Assembly (NCBI GenBank): GCA_934481445.1
Contig: CAKSPC010000010.1
Span: 1 to 59,623, forward strand
DNA from: an uncultured Oscillospiraceae bacterium
Lineage (GTDB): Bacteria; Bacillota; Clostridia; Oscillospirales; Ruminococcaceae
Direction: 5' to 3'
Length of the DNA: 59,623 bases
This document shows positions 1 to 9,642 of this stretch, one piece after another (the stretch's first letter is position 1; the number at the start of each line of letters is the position of its first letter). The translations under genes and the position numbers were made by a program. Below the pieces are notes generated by a model, which was given only the letters and a program-made list of their open reading frames with translations, made no database searches and was not told where the DNA came from.

Positions 1-95
1 TGCCCCGGCTCCGCTTTTGCGGCTATCATCGGCGCGTCCACTTCCATCAGCGTTACTGTCGGGTTGAGGACTTTTTTAGTTACAATTTTATACAT
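1..95 (-). CDS. NfnA/SudB-like FAD/NAD-binding reductase subunit, N-terminal fragment
   Basis: Only the first 31 codons of a leftward gene are present; the rest lies outside the window. The translated start, MYKIVTKKVLNPTVTLMEV, followed by residues ending in AEPG, matches the N-terminus of the sulfide/dihydroorotate dehydrogenase-like FAD/NAD-binding proteins. These act as the small subunit of NADH-dependent ferredoxin:NADP oxidoreductase (NfnA) in many anaerobes. The ATG at 93-95 follows an AGGAGGG ribosome site and a sigma-A promoter at 149-177. The FAD and NAD domains are not visible, so the family is inferred from the short N-terminus alone. Confidence 0.6.
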   Translation of the reverse strand, partial: MYKIVTKKVLNPTVTLMEVDAPMIAAKAEPG

Positions 96-148
96 AAAAC
101 TGCTCCCTCCTGTTATTCGGCGGCTTATGCCGCATTTACACATTTTTC

Positions 149-177
149 AGTATAACATAAAATGCGGGAAAAATCAA
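149..177 (-). promoter_or_regulatory. Sigma-A promoter for the leftward reductase gene
   Basis: On the minus strand, TTGATT (172-177) and TATACT (149-154) are separated by 17 bp. A GCGGC-TTAT-GCCGC hairpin (120-133) lies in the leader before the ribosome site. Confidence 0.6.
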
Positions 178-344
178 CACAAAATTGCATAGTCAAACGA
201 AAAAATGTGAACAAACCGCCGTGCAGAAAGAATTGCCAATTATTCTCTGAAAATTTTTGCGAGGAAACTTTCGTGCTCATGCCCCGGCAGACATTTTCTA
301 TATTTTTAAGACTTAATTTTCATCATTTTATCACAAAAAACCGC

Positions 345-373
345 TTGACAAATTATATAATATGCCTTATAAT
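345..373 (+). promoter_or_regulatory. Sigma-A promoter of the marR-ABC exporter operon
   Basis: Perfect consensus: TTGACA (345-350), 17-bp spacer, TATAAT (368-373). The -10 box overlaps the first of two palindromic repeats at 371-410. The rest of 96-430 shows no convincing gene. Confidence 0.85.
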
Positions 374-410
374 GTAGCATATCCGACAAGTAATGTAGTA
401 TATGCGACAA
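371..410 (+). promoter_or_regulatory. Tandem MarR-type operator
   Basis: Two 19-bp direct repeats, AATGTAGCATATCCGACAA (371-389) and AATGTAGTATATGCGACAA (392-410), agree at 17 of 19 positions and are offset by 21 bp, two helical turns. Each holds an imperfect palindrome of form TGT-N10-ACA (12 of 16 positions symmetric). The first overlaps the -10 box and the second lies on the transcription start region. This is the expected placement for autorepression by the MarR protein encoded just downstream. Confidence 0.7.
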
Positions 411-430
411 TCTCAGAAATGGGGGATATA

Positions 431-910
431 ATGGAGAACAGGGACATCTGCAAACAGCTTAGGATGATAAACAACTCCGTGCGGCGCTACATCGACAGGA
501 ACTACGAGGGCAAAAAAGAGGTCGACAACATGACCTGCAGCAACGGATGGATAATCGGGATGCTATGCGACGCGGAGCTTTCGGGGCGCGATGTTATGCA
601 GCGCGACCTTGAAAACGAGTTCGGCATAACCCGTTCCACTGCCTCGAAGGTGCTTATCCTGCTTGAAAAAAAGGGCGTTATCGCCCGCGAGAGCGTATCA
701 CATGACGCACGGCTGAAAAAAATAGTCCTTACGGAAAAATCCCGAGAGCTGGCGGGAAAGCTCCGCGCGGACACGGCACAGATGGAATCCGTGCTTACAA
801 AGGGATTTACCACGGAGGAGCTGGAAACGCTCAACGGGTATCTTGACAGGCTTCGCGGCAATATAGAATCCGCAGAAAAAAACGAAACAAGGAGTGGATC
901 ACATGATTAA
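431..910 (+). CDS. MarR-family transcriptional regulator
   Basis: A 159-aa winged-helix regulator. The recognition-helix and wing region reads DLENEFGITRSTASKVLIL followed by LEKKGVIARE and a SHDARLKKI segment, a classic MarR signature. The reading frame extends upstream to 362, but the ATG at 431 is preferred. It follows a GGGGGA ribosome site, and the upstream codons lie over the promoter and operators. It probably represses its own operon through the repeats at 371-410, with release by a small ligand that cannot be deduced. Its stop overlaps the start of the ABC exporter gene by 8 bp, implying translational coupling. Confidence 0.9.
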   Translation: MENRDICKQLRMINNSVRRYIDRNYEGKKEVDNMTCSNGWIIGMLCDAELSGRDVMQRDLENEFGITRSTASKVLILLEKKGVIARESVSHDARLKKIVLTEKSRELAGKLRADTAQMESVLTKGFTTEELETLNGYLDRLRGNIESAEKNETRSGSHD

Positions 911-2654
911 GAAACTGGCAGCCTGTATCCGCGATGCAAAGCTCACCGCGATACTTACGCCGATACTCGTTGTGTGCGAAACTGTTCTTGAGGTGCTTAT
1001 CCCGCTGACGATGGCGGACCTCATAGACAGGGGCATAACGGTCGGCGATATGAACGAGGTCGTAAGGTACGGCACGATATTACTGGTGCTTACGGCGGCG
1101 GCGCTGTTCTTCGGCGCTGCGGCGGGATACACAGCTTCCCGCGCAAGCTCGCTGTTCGCAAGAAATGTAAGACAGGATATGTATTATAACGTTCAGCATT
1201 TCTCATTTGCGAACATCGATAAGTTCTCCCCCGCGAGCCTTGTAACACGTCTTACGACGGACGTTACAAACGTTCAGATGGCTTTCCAGATGATAACAAG
1301 AATTACCTTCCGCGCGCCTGCGATGCTGATTTTTGCATTCGTTTTCTCGTTCAGGATAAACGCGCAGCTTGCTTCGATATTCATTGCGGTAATTCCTTTC
1401 CTTGCTATCATTCTCTTTATTATAGTGAAGGCGGCGTTCCCGAGATTTGAGCGCGTGTTCAAGACCTACGACCACCTCAACAACGTAGTTGAAGAGGACC
1501 TGCGCGGCATAAGGGTTGTAAAGAGCTTCGTCCGCGAGGATCATGAGATAGATAAGTTCGGCAAGATCTCAAGCAGCATCTACAAGGATTTCACCAAGGC
1601 GGAAAAGACGGTGGCGTTCAACGCCCCTGCAATGCAGATTTCTGTATACGCCTGCGTTCTTCTCATTTCGTGGCTCGGCGCAAACAGCATCGTTGCGGGC
1701 GGAAATATCCCCGGCAACGGTCTTACGACCGGCGAGCTGATGTCTATGTTCACCTATGCCATGCAGATACTCATGAGCCTTATGATGCTTTCGATGATAT
1801 TCGTAATGCTCACCATGTCCAAGGCAAGCGGCGAGCGTATCGCGGAAGTTCTCGATGAAAAGAGCGACATCGTCGACGGCGAAAAGAACATCACCGATGT
1901 CAGGGACGGCTCCATCGAATTCAGAAACGTATCCTTCAAATATTCCGACAAGGCGGAAAACGAAGCCCTGCGCCATATCAGCCTTAAAATCAAGTCGGGT
2001 CAGACCGTGGGCGTTATTGGCGGCACGGGTTCGTCCAAATCCACGCTGGTGCAGATGATACCGCGCCTTTACGACGCAACGGAGGGCGAAGTTGTGGTCG
2101 GCGGCGTTGATGTCCGCGATTATAACCTCGACGCGCTGCGAAACAACGTTGCAATGGTGCTTCAGAAAAACGTCCTGTTCTCGGGAACAATTAAGGAAAA
2201 CCTCCGCTGGGGCGACGAAAACGCCACCGACGAGGATATTGAGAGAGTTTGCAAGCAGGCGTGCGCGGATGAGTTCATACAGACATTCCCCGATAAATAC
2301 GACACCTACATCGAACAGGGCGGCTCCAACGTTTCCGGCGGTCAGAAGCAGCGGCTCTGTATTGCGAGAGCGCTACTGAAAAAGCCGAAGATCCTTATTC
2401 TTGACGACTCCACCAGCGCGGTGGATACCAAGACCGACGCCATGATAAGAAAGGCTTTTGCCGAGGAGATACCAGATACCACAAAGATAATCATAGCGCA
2501 GAGAATATCCTCGGTAAGCGACGCGGACCTTATCGTCGTTATGGACAACGGTGCGATAAGCGACGCGGGCACGCACGACGAGCTTTATGCCCGCAGCGAA
2601 ATCTACCGCGAGGTATATGATTCTCAGACAAAGGGGGCGGGCGAGGATGAGTGA
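903..2654 (+). CDS. ABC exporter half-transporter, degenerate-site subunit
   Basis: A 583-aa half-transporter with an N-terminal six-helix membrane domain (about residues 15-310) fused to a C-terminal ATPase domain. The Walker A is GGTGSSKST, the signature is VSGGQKQRL, and the Walker B is ILILDDSTSAVD. The residue after the Walker B aspartate is Asp rather than the catalytic Glu, and the Walker A Gly before Lys is Ser. These changes mark the non-hydrolysing site of a heterodimeric exporter. ATG at 903 is chosen because AAGGAG (889-894) lies 8 bp upstream. The next gene supplies the partner with an intact Glu. Export of drugs or toxic compounds is likely given the MarR control; the substrate is unknown. 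Confidence 0.9.
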   Translation: MIKKLAACIRDAKLTAILTPILVVCETVLEVLIPLTMADLIDRGITVGDMNEVVRYGTILLVLTAAALFFGAAAGYTASRASSLFARNVRQDMYYNVQHFSFANIDKFSPASLVTRLTTDVTNVQMAFQMITRITFRAPAMLIFAFVFSFRINAQLASIFIAVIPFLAIILFIIVKAAFPRFERVFKTYDHLNNVVEEDLRGIRVVKSFVREDHEIDKFGKISSSIYKDFTKAEKTVAFNAPAMQISVYACVLLISWLGANSIVAGGNIPGNGLTTGELMSMFTYAMQILMSLMMLSMIFVMLTMSKASGERIAEVLDEKSDIVDGEKNITDVRDGSIEFRNVSFKYSDKAENEALRHISLKIKSGQTVGVIGGTGSSKSTLVQMIPRLYDATEGEVVVGGVDVRDYNLDALRNNVAMVLQKNVLFSGTIKENLRWGDENATDEDIERVCKQACADEFIQTFPDKYDTYIEQGGSNVSGGQKQRLCIARALLKKPKILILDDSTSAVDTKTDAMIRKAFAEEIPDTTKIIIAQRISSVSDADLIVVMDNGAISDAGTHDELYARSEIYREVYDSQTKGAGEDE

Positions 2655-4587
2655 AAATAAGAACATGAAAATGCCTCCCAAGGGCGGAATGCCGAAAAAC
2701 GGCGGCATGAGTATAGATAAAAACGTCATCAAGCGCCTTTTGGGTTATATGAAGCCGTTCAGGGGGCAGATGGTGCTGGTCATCATCAGCATTATCGTCA
2801 GCAGTATCGCGAGCGTGGCTTCCTCGCTGTTCATAAAGACGCTGATAGACAGCTACATCCTGCCGCTGGTCGGCGTGGATAACCCCGATTTCTCGGGATT
2901 GATAACCGCCCTCGGCGGAATGGCGGCGCTGTTCATCGCGGGCATAATCTGCACGCTGGTTTACAACCGCCTTATGGCGAACGTTTCACAGGGAATGCTG
3001 AAAAACATCCGCGATGAAATGTTCTCGCATATGCAGACGCTTCCCATAAGCTATTTCGACACCCACACCCACGGCGACGTAATGAGCTACTACACCAACG
3101 ATACCGACGCCCTGCGCCAGATGATATCCCAGACGATACCGCAGGTGGTTTCCTCGCTGATAACGATAGTTATGGTGTTCTGCTCCATGCTCAGCCTTTC
3201 AATATGGCTGACGCTGGTGGTGGTCGCTTTCCTCGCGCTGATGTTCTTCGTTACGGGAAAGGTAGCGGGCAAGAGCGGAAAGTACTTCATGCAGCAGCAG
3301 CAGTCCCTCGGCGACGTTAACGGCTACATCGAGGAAATGATTAACGGTCAGAAGGTCGTAAAGGTATTCTGCCATGAGGAAAAGGCAAAGGAAGCGTTCA
3401 ACGGAAAGAACGCCGACCTCTGCGAAAACACCTTCAAGGCAAACGCCTACGCGAATATCCTAATGCCTATCAATAATGCCATGGGTTACTTCCTGTATGT
3501 TGTTATCGCGATAATAGGCGGCGTTCTTGCGATAAACGGCGCGCCGAATGTCGCGTGCTTCTCCGTCGGAGTGCTTACCCTCGGCGGCATCGCTTCTTTC
3601 TTACAGCTTTCGAGGAGCTTCATCGGCCCCATCGGGCAGGTATCCCAGCAGCTCAACTCCGTCGCAATGGCGATGGCGGGCGCACAGAGAATTTTCACCC
3701 TGCTTGACGAAAAATCCGAGAGCGACGACGGATATGTAACGCTTGTAAACGCAAAGCGCGGCGAAAACGGCGAGCTCTGCGAAGCTTCCGGGCGCACCGG
3801 CATCTGGGCATGGAAGCACCCCCACGGCGACGGCACCGTCACCTACACCGAGTTAAAGGGCGATATCGTACTCGACGATGTGGATTTCGGATACGTCCCC
3901 GGGAAGATAGTGCTCCATAACATCAAGATATACGCGGAGCCGGGTCAGAAGGTTGCGTTTGTCGGCGCGACAGGCGCGGGCAAGACCACCATCACGAACC
4001 TTATCAACCGCTTCTACGACATCGCAGACGGAAAGATTCGCTACGACGGCATAAACATCAACAAGATAAAGAAAGCGGATCTCCGCCGCTCGCTGGGCGT
4101 GGTGCTTCAGGATGTAAACCTGTTTACGGGAACCGTTATGGATAACCTCCGCTACGGCAAACCCGACGCCACCGACGAGGATTGCATAAAGGCGGCAAAG
4201 CTCGCCAACGCGGACGGATTTATCAGAATGCTCCCCGAGGGGTACAACACGGTGCTCAAGGGCGACGGCAGCGGCCTCTCGCAGGGTCAGCGCCAGCTTA
4301 TCTCCATCGCGAGGGCGGCGGTTGCGGACCCGCCCGTTATGATCCTCGACGAGGCTACTTCCTCAATAGATACCCGCACAGAGGCGATAGTTCAGGCGGG
4401 CATGGACGCGCTGATGCAGGGCAGAACGGTATTCGTTATCGCCCACAGGTTGTCCACCGTAAAGAACTCGGATGTTATCATGGTGCTTGACCACGGCAGA
4501 ATAATCGAGCGCGGCAGCCATGAAAAGCTCATCGCCGAAAAGGGTCAGTATTACAGGCTCTATACCGGCGCGTTTGAGCTGGAATAA
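2647..4587 (+). CDS. ABC exporter half-transporter, catalytic subunit
   Basis: A 646-aa partner of the preceding half-transporter, overlapping it by 8 bp. The membrane domain occupies about residues 30-350 and the ATPase domain about 400-640. Walker A is GATGAGKTT, the signature is LSQGQRQ, and Walker B is MILDEATSSID with the catalytic Glu intact. A roughly 45-residue hydrophilic insert (around DGYVTLVNAKRGENGEL) joins the two domains; this is common in the family. ATG at 2647 is preferred to the upstream in-frame start at 2587, which lies deep in the previous gene. The pair resembles Thermotoga TM287/TM288-type heterodimers, with one consensus and one degenerate nucleotide site. Confidence 0.9.
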   Translation: MSENKNMKMPPKGGMPKNGGMSIDKNVIKRLLGYMKPFRGQMVLVIISIIVSSIASVASSLFIKTLIDSYILPLVGVDNPDFSGLITALGGMAALFIAGIICTLVYNRLMANVSQGMLKNIRDEMFSHMQTLPISYFDTHTHGDVMSYYTNDTDALRQMISQTIPQVVSSLITIVMVFCSMLSLSIWLTLVVVAFLALMFFVTGKVAGKSGKYFMQQQQSLGDVNGYIEEMINGQKVVKVFCHEEKAKEAFNGKNADLCENTFKANAYANILMPINNAMGYFLYVVIAIIGGVLAINGAPNVACFSVGVLTLGGIASFLQLSRSFIGPIGQVSQQLNSVAMAMAGAQRIFTLLDEKSESDDGYVTLVNAKRGENGELCEASGRTGIWAWKHPHGDGTVTYTELKGDIVLDDVDFGYVPGKIVLHNIKIYAEPGQKVAFVGATGAGKTTITNLINRFYDIADGKIRYDGININKIKKADLRRSLGVVLQDVNLFTGTVMDNLRYGKPDATDEDCIKAAKLANADGFIRMLPEGYNTVLKGDGSGLSQGQRQLISIARAAVADPPVMILDEATSSIDTRTEAIVQAGMDALMQGRTVFVIAHRLSTVKNSDVIMVLDHGRIIERGSHEKLIAEKGQYYRLYTGAFELE

Positions 4588-4601
4588 AACACACGGCGTT
4601 T

Positions 4602-4624
4602 CTCCCCGCCTCCGCGGGGAGTTT
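4602..4624 (+). terminator. Hairpin terminator after the ABC exporter operon
   Basis: An 8-bp stem, CTCCCCGC (4602-4609) with GCGGGGAG (4614-4621), and a 4-nt loop, 14 bp after the stop. Only a short T run follows, so termination may be partial. Confidence 0.5.
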
Positions 4625-4694
4625 GCTGTAATTTAAGTCAACACCGCACAATTACCGGCTAACGCCTTTGCCGCACGCTTGCTTGCATCTTTCT

Positions 4695-4752
4695 AGTTTG
4701 GCGCAAAAAATCACATAATTATTCAACGGATTTGTTCCGTGTTGCGCCAAAC
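4695..4752. repeat. 58-bp palindromic-ended element, copy 1
   Basis: Ends AGTTTGGCGCAA and TTGCGCCAAAC form an 11-bp inverted repeat around an AT-rich centre. A second copy of identical length (58 bp) with the same ends but a different centre lies at 27530-27587. GCATCTT occurs close to both outer ends of this copy. No coding capacity. Confidence 0.6.
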
Positions 4753-4773
4753 CTGCATCTTGCACAATTCGTC

Positions 4774-4856
4774 CTAGCAAGGCGTGATCTCCCCATGGGG
4801 GAGGTGTCGCGAAGCGACAGAGGGGGCTGACCGACAGACCAGCCTTGCGTCGCTAG
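4774..4856. repeat. Fragment of the composite GC-hairpin repeat
   Basis: Contains GATCTCCCCATGGGGGAGG, then GTCGC-GAA-GCGAC, then a segment related to the one at 54001-54055, 27461-27600 and 45100-45160. The fragment is bounded by CTAGCAAGGC (4774-4783) and GCCTT...GCTAG (4842-4856), themselves imperfectly inverted. A further stem GTTGTTGAC/GTCAACAAC (4856-4893) follows. Confidence 0.6.
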
Positions 4857-4922
4857 TTGTTGACTTGAATACGCTATCGCTTCCGTCAACAACTCCTCAT
4901 TGTACAATCTGACGAAAAATCG

Positions 4923-4960
4923 AGTTTTGCCAATAAGCGAAGCGCAATATTGGCAAAACT
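4923..4960. repeat. 38-bp perfect inverted repeat
   Basis: AGTTTTGCCAATA (4923-4935) pairs perfectly over 13 bp with TATTGGCAAAACT (4948-4960), leaving a 12-nt loop. Together with the elements at 4695 and 4774 it fills the 540-bp gap 4588-5126, where no gene is seen. Confidence 0.6.
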
Positions 4961-5028
4961 GACGGCGCAATCGCACGACAATAATTATGCGGTATTGCCT
5001 TAGACAGAAAATTCGGTATAATTGACGG

Positions 5029-5057
5029 TTGAATTTTCATCACAGATGTGTTATAAT
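5029..5057 (+). promoter_or_regulatory. Sigma-A promoter for the dehydratase-activase gene
   Basis: TTGAAT (5029-5034), 17-bp spacer, TATAAT (5052-5057), about 70 bp before the TTG start at 5127. Confidence 0.6.
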
Positions 5058-5126
5058 AATTTTGATTTGATATAGTTTTGATGATACGCGGCATAAGCCG
5101 TTTTCAAGTGGAAAGGATCTGATTTT

Positions 5127-8100
5127 TTGAAGCGTGTCGGGCTTGATATAGGCTCAACTACCGTAAAGGCAGCCGTTCTCGGCGAGAACGACGAGCTGCT
5201 TTACAGTCAGTACAAGCGCCATTTTTCCGATATAAGAAAGACAGTTGCGGACATAATTTCGGGTGTCGGCGAGAAATTCGGCGGCGAGAGCGTTTACATA
5301 GCGGTCACGGGCTCGGGCGGTATCTCCGTTTCCAAGTGGCTTGACATTCCGTTCGTGCAGGAAGTTGCGGCGGGCACCAACGCCATCCGCAGGCTTATCC
5401 CGCAGACCGACGTAGCCATCGAGCTCGGCGGCGAGGACGCGAAGATAACTTACCTTACCGGCGGGCTGGAGCAGCGTATGAACGGAAGCTGCGCCGGCGG
5501 CACCGGCGCGTTCATCGACCAGATGGCGGCGCTGCTGAACACAGATATCGGCGGACTTAACGAGCTCTCCAAGGAGCACACGACGATATACCCCATCGCG
5601 TCCCGCTGCGGCGTTTTCGCGAAGAGCGACATTCAGCCGCTGCTCAACGACGGTGCGAAGAGAAGCGACGTAGCCGCTTCCGTATTCCAGTCTGTGGTAA
5701 ATCAGACGATAAGCGGCCTTGCCTGCGGCAAGCCCATCAGGGGCAACGTCGCGTTCCTCGGCGGCCCGCTGCATTATCTCTCGGAGCTGCGCCAGCGCTT
5801 TATCGAAACGCTGGGACTCACCCCCGAGCATATAATCTTCCCCGAAAATGCGAACCTTTTCGTAGCTATGGGCTGCGCGTTTTCCGACGAGAGCGCGGAG
5901 GTCAGCATTGATGCACTTGTAAAGAAAGCAAATTCCCTCGGCGGCAATCAGCTCCGCGAGGTAGAGCGCCTTGCGCCCCTGTTCAAGAACGAGCAGGAGT
6001 TAAAGGAGTTCCACGACCGCCACGCAAGGGCTATAATCCCCACGGCGGAGCTTTCCGAAACAAAGGGTGCCTGCTACCTCGGCATAGACGCAGGTTCCAC
6101 CACCACAAAGGCAACGCTCATCGACTCCAACGCCGCGATAGTATATTCTCACTACAGCGGCAACGGCGGCGACCCACTGAAGTCCGTAATCGGCATTCTT
6201 AAGGAGCTGTATTCCCTCATGCCGAAGGAAGCGTACATCGCAAAGGTATGTACCACGGGATACGGCGAGCATCTCATCAAGGCGGCGCTCGGCGCGGATT
6301 ACGGCGAGATAGAAACCATGGCGCACTACAAGGCGGCGGACAAGGTGCTTCCCGGGGCGGAGTTCATCCTCGACATCGGCGGACAGGACATGAAATGTAT
6401 GCGCGTCCGCAACGGCGAGATAGAGAGCATTCTGCTTAACGAAGCCTGCTCCAGCGGCTGCGGCTCGTTCATCGAGAACTTTGCAGTGGCGCTCGGTATG
6501 ACCTCCGCGGAATTCGCGAAGCTCGGACTTACGGCGGAGAACCCCGTCGACCTCGGCTCACGCTGCACCGTTTTCATGAACTCCCGCGTAAAGCAGGCGC
6601 AGAAAGAGGGTGCGACCGTTGCGGATATCTCTGCGGGTCTGTCCTATTCTGTTGTTAAGAACGCGCTGTTCAAGGTAATAAAGCTGCGCGACACCTCTGA
6701 TATGGGCGATAAGATCATCGTGCAGGGCGGCACATTCATGAACGACAGTGTTCTGCGCGCGTTCGAGCTTATCTGCGGCAAGGACGTTATCCGCCCCGAC
6801 AAGGCGGGACTTATGGGCGCATACGGAAGCGCACTGGTCGCTATGGAGCGTGACGACGGCAAGGGCACGACTCTCTCCGACGCGGCTGCGCTGGAGAACT
6901 TCAAGGTCGAAAAGACCACCGCCCGCTGCGGAAAGTGCAGCAACAACTGCCTGCTCACCATCACGAAATTCCCCGACGGAAAGAGATACATAAGTAACAA
7001 CCGCTGCGAGCGCGGCGCGGGCAATGTTTCCACCGCGGATAAGATGCCCAACCTTTATGAATACAAGTACAAGCTGCTTTTCAACCGCGAATGCCTGCCC
7101 GAGGCCACCGCAAAGCGCGGCGTTATCGGGCTTCCCCGCGTTCTCGGTATGTATGAGAACTATCCGTTCTGGCACAAGCTTTTCACGGAGTTAGGGTTCA
7201 GCGTAAAGCTTTCCCCCAAGTCCTCCCGCGCGATATACGACAAGGGTATCGAAACAATGCCCTCCGAGTCGGTCTGCTATCCCGCAAAGCTTGCACACGG
7301 ACATATACAGGCGCTGATAGACGGCGGCGTTAAGCTGATATTCTACCCATCCATGCCCTATGAAATGGGCGACGACAACGGCGGCGACAACCACTACAAC
7401 TGTCCCGTTGTCGCTACATATTCCGAGGTAATAAAGAACTCCGTGCCGGAACTGCGCAGGGACGTCAAGTTCATGAATCCGTTCCTGCCGATATTCAATC
7501 AGAAGCGCATGGGCGAGCGCCTTTACGAGGAATTCACAAAGGATCTCCCCGACCTGCACATAACCAAGGAAGAGGTAGTTTCCGCCCTCGAAAAGGCATA
7601 CGAAGAGGACAGGACGTTCAAGGACGAAATGCGCCGCAAGGGCGAGGAAACTGTGAAGTTTCTCGAGGAAAACGGCAAGCGCGGAATTGTCCTCGCGGGA
7701 CGCCCCTACCACATTGACCCGGAGATAAACCACGGCCTGCCCGAGATGATATCGGGATACGGCTTCGCGGTGCTCACCGAGGACAGCGTAGCCCACATGG
7801 AAAAGGTCGTAAGACCTATCCGTGTTGTCGACCAGTGGACATATCACACGAGATTGTACGCGGCGGCTCACGTTGTCGGAAACCACGACTGCCTTGAGCT
7901 TGTTCAGCTTAATTCTTTCGGCTGCGGCCTTGACGCGATAACCACAGACGAGGTTCAGGAGATACTGCGCAGCTTCGGCAAGCTTTACACCTGCCTTAAA
8001 ATAGACGAGGTAAACAACCTCGGCGCGGCGAGAATACGCCTGCGCTCCCTTATTTCCGTCGTGGACGAAAGGGCAAGACACCACTACAAGCCCGTTAAGG

Positions 8101-9425
8101 GTCACCTCGGCTATATCCGCCAGCCCGAATTCACCAAGGAAATGCGCAAGACCCACACGATACTCTGCCCGCAGATGGCGCCGATACATTTCGATATGCT
8201 CGAAGCGGCGTTCAGACATTCGGGATACAATGTAGAGATACTCACCGACTGCTCCAAGGCGGTGGTCGACGAGGGTCTGAAATATGTAAACAACGACGCG
8301 TGCTATCCTTCCATACTTATCGTGGGACAGCTTATCCACGCGCTCAACAGCGGAAAGTACGACCTCAACAATACCTCCGTTATGATAACCCAGACCGGCG
8401 GCGCCTGCCGTGCGACGAACTATGTCGGCATGCTCAAGAAAGCGCTGAAGGACGCGGGCTTCGAGAAAGTCCCGCTGATATCGCTGAACGTTGTCGGGCT
8501 TGAAAAGCAGAGCGGCTTCAGCCTTACGATACCGATGGCGGTAAGGGCGTTTATGGGCATAGTTTACGGCGACGTGCTCTCCCGCTGCCTGTACAAGGTG
8601 CGCCCGTACGAGGTGACAAAGGGAAGCGCGAACGCGCTGTATGAAAAGTGGCGCCTGTTCCTGCGGGACGAGCTGAAATTCCTGTCGATGAAGCGCTTCA
8701 ACAACAACGTAAAGAACATCGTAAAGGACTTCTCGGAGTTCCCCGTACTGGATATAAAGAAGCCACGTGTTGGTCTTGTCGGCGAGATACTTGTAAAGTT
8801 CCACCCCGTTGCGAACAACGACATAATCGGTCTGCTTGAAAGCGAGGGCTGCGAGGTAGTCGTTCCCGACCTGATGGGATTCTTCTACTATATCTGTTCC
8901 CACGGCGTTACCAAGCGCGAGCTGCTGTATCTCCCCGCTACAAAGAAGTTCGCGGAGAACGCGGCGATAAAGGCTATTCGCTTCATGGAGCGCAGCTACC
9001 GCAAGGCGGTAAAGGGCACGAAATTCGGCTGCCCCGGGGATATCTTCGAGATGCGCGAGTCCGTCAAGCCCATCGTTTCCCCCGGAAACATCGCGGGCGA
9101 GGGCTGGTTCCTTTCGGCGGAAATGCTGGAGCTCATCGACGAGGGCGTACCGAACATCGTTTGTATGCAGCCGTTTGCCTGCCTGCCGAACCATGTGACC
9201 GGCAAGGGAGTTATCGGCGAGCTTCGCAGACAGCACCCCGAGAGCAACATCGTTGCGGTGGACTTCGATCCCGGCGCTTCCGAGGTTAACCAGGTCAACA
9301 GAATAAAGCTCATGCTTACGCAGGCTTTCGAGCGCGCGGGCATAAGCAGGCGCGATGTGATCACCCCGAACATCAAGGCGGAGGATAAGTATTCCGAGCT
9401 TGTTGCAGCGGGAAGCAAGAACTGA
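5127..9425 (+). CDS. Giant 2-hydroxyacyl-CoA dehydratase activase-like protein (BcrAD/BadFG ATPase)
   Basis: A 1432-aa protein with two ASKHA-fold ATPase domains in tandem. Each begins with a GSTT phosphate loop (LDIGSTTVK near residue 6 and IDAGSTTTK near 320). Each carries a Cys-containing cluster motif ([12 protein letters not shown] and [11 protein letters not shown]), matching the Cys that bridges the [4Fe-4S] cluster in HgdC-type activators. The C-terminal half resembles the DUF2229/CoA-dehydratase-like region. The long form is common in Clostridia, but its substrate is generally unassigned. Known activators inject a high-energy electron into dehydratases; no dehydratase alpha/beta genes lie nearby, so the partner is unknown. 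TTG is the start, with GAAAGGA (5111-5117) 9 bp upstream. Confidence 0.85.
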   Translation: MKRVGLDIGSTTVKAAVLGENDELLYSQYKRHFSDIRKTVADIISGVGEKFGGESVYIAVTGSGGISVSKWLDIPFVQEVAAGTNAIRRLIPQTDVAIELGGEDAKITYLTGGLEQRMNGSCAGGTGAFIDQMAALLNTDIGGLNELSKEHTTIYPIASRCGVFAKSDIQPLLNDGAKRSDVAASVFQSVVNQTISGLACGKPIRGNVAFLGGPLHYLSELRQRFIETLGLTPEHIIFPENANLFVAMGCAFSDESAEVSIDALVKKANSLGGNQLREVERLAPLFKNEQELKEFHDRHARAIIPTAELSETKGACYLGIDAGSTTTKATLIDSNAAIVYSHYSGNGGDPLKSVIGILKELYSLMPKEAYIAKVCTTGYGEHLIKAALGADYGEIETMAHYKAADKVLPGAEFILDIGGQDMKCMRVRNGEIESILLNEACSSGCGSFIENFAVALGMTSAEFAKLGLTAENPVDLGSRCTVFMNSRVKQAQKEGATVADISAGLSYSVVKNALFKVIKLRDTSDMGDKIIVQGGTFMNDSVLRAFELICGKDVIRPDKAGLMGAYGSALVAMERDDGKGTTLSDAAALENFKVEKTTARCGKCSNNCLLTITKFPDGKRYISNNRCERGAGNVSTADKMPNLYEYKYKLLFNRECLPEATAKRGVIGLPRVLGMYENYPFWHKLFTELGFSVKLSPKSSRAIYDKGIETMPSESVCYPAKLAHGHIQALIDGGVKLIFYPSMPYEMGDDNGGDNHYNCPVVATYSEVIKNSVPELRRDVKFMNPFLPIFNQKRMGERLYEEFTKDLPDLHITKEEVVSALEKAYEEDRTFKDEMRRKGEETVKFLEENGKRGIVLAGRPYHIDPEINHGLPEMISGYGFAVLTEDSVAHMEKVVRPIRVVDQWTYHTRLYAAAHVVGNHDCLELVQLNSFGCGLDAITTDEVQEILRSFGKLYTCLKIDEVNNLGAARIRLRSLISVVDERARHHYKPVKGHLGYIRQPEFTKEMRKTHTILCPQMAPIHFDMLEAAFRHSGYNVEILTDCSKAVVDEGLKYVNNDACYPSILIVGQLIHALNSGKYDLNNTSVMITQTGGACRATNYVGMLKKALKDAGFEKVPLISLNVVGLEKQSGFSLTIPMAVRAFMGIVYGDVLSRCLYKVRPYEVTKGSANALYEKWRLFLRDELKFLSMKRFNNNVKNIVKDFSEFPVLDIKKPRVGLVGEILVKFHPVANNDIIGLLESEGCEVVVPDLMGFFYYICSHGVTKRELLYLPATKKFAENAAIKAIRFMERSYRKAVKGTKFGCPGDIFEMRESVKPIVSPGNIAGEGWFLSAEMLELIDEGVPNIVCMQPFACLPNHVTGKGVIGELRRQHPESNIVAVDFDPGASEVNQVNRIKLMLTQAFERAGISRRDVITPNIKAEDKYSELVAAGSKN

Positions 9426-9431
9426 CGGACT

Positions 9432-9508
9432 CTGTCGAAAAAGTCTTACGACTTTTCCGACAGGGGACATCCGCGCTACGCGCACTCACTGTCGGCTACG
9501 CCGACAGT
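9432..9508 (+). terminator. Two strong hairpins after the activase gene
   Basis: CTGTCGAAAAAGTC (9432-9445) pairs with 9450-9463 over 14 bp with one mismatch and a TTAC loop. A second stem, ACTGTCGGC/GCCGACAGT (9488-9508), has a TAC loop. They begin 7 bp after the stop and probably end the transcript, although no T run follows. Confidence 0.45.
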
Positions 9509-9642
9509 TCGCACACTTGCGCGGATAGAAGTGTTTTTTGCCCCGGGAGACCCGTGGCAAAAAACGGATTTCAAAAGCCCGCTTACGCGGGCAAGGACGC
9601 TTTTTTAACAAGCTTGAGCGTTCGTTGTGTTAAGGAGATAAT

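Noticed and set aside
162..377. A 71-codon frame before marR
   Set aside because: It overlaps the promoter and operator, has no ribosome site and low-complexity composition.
4719..4976. Short frame translating to a SVGQPPLSLRDTSPMGRS-type peptide (also near 53919-54110)
   Set aside because: This peptide comes from the GATCTCCCC/GTCGC hairpin repeat and recurs wherever the repeat occurs; it is not a protein gene.
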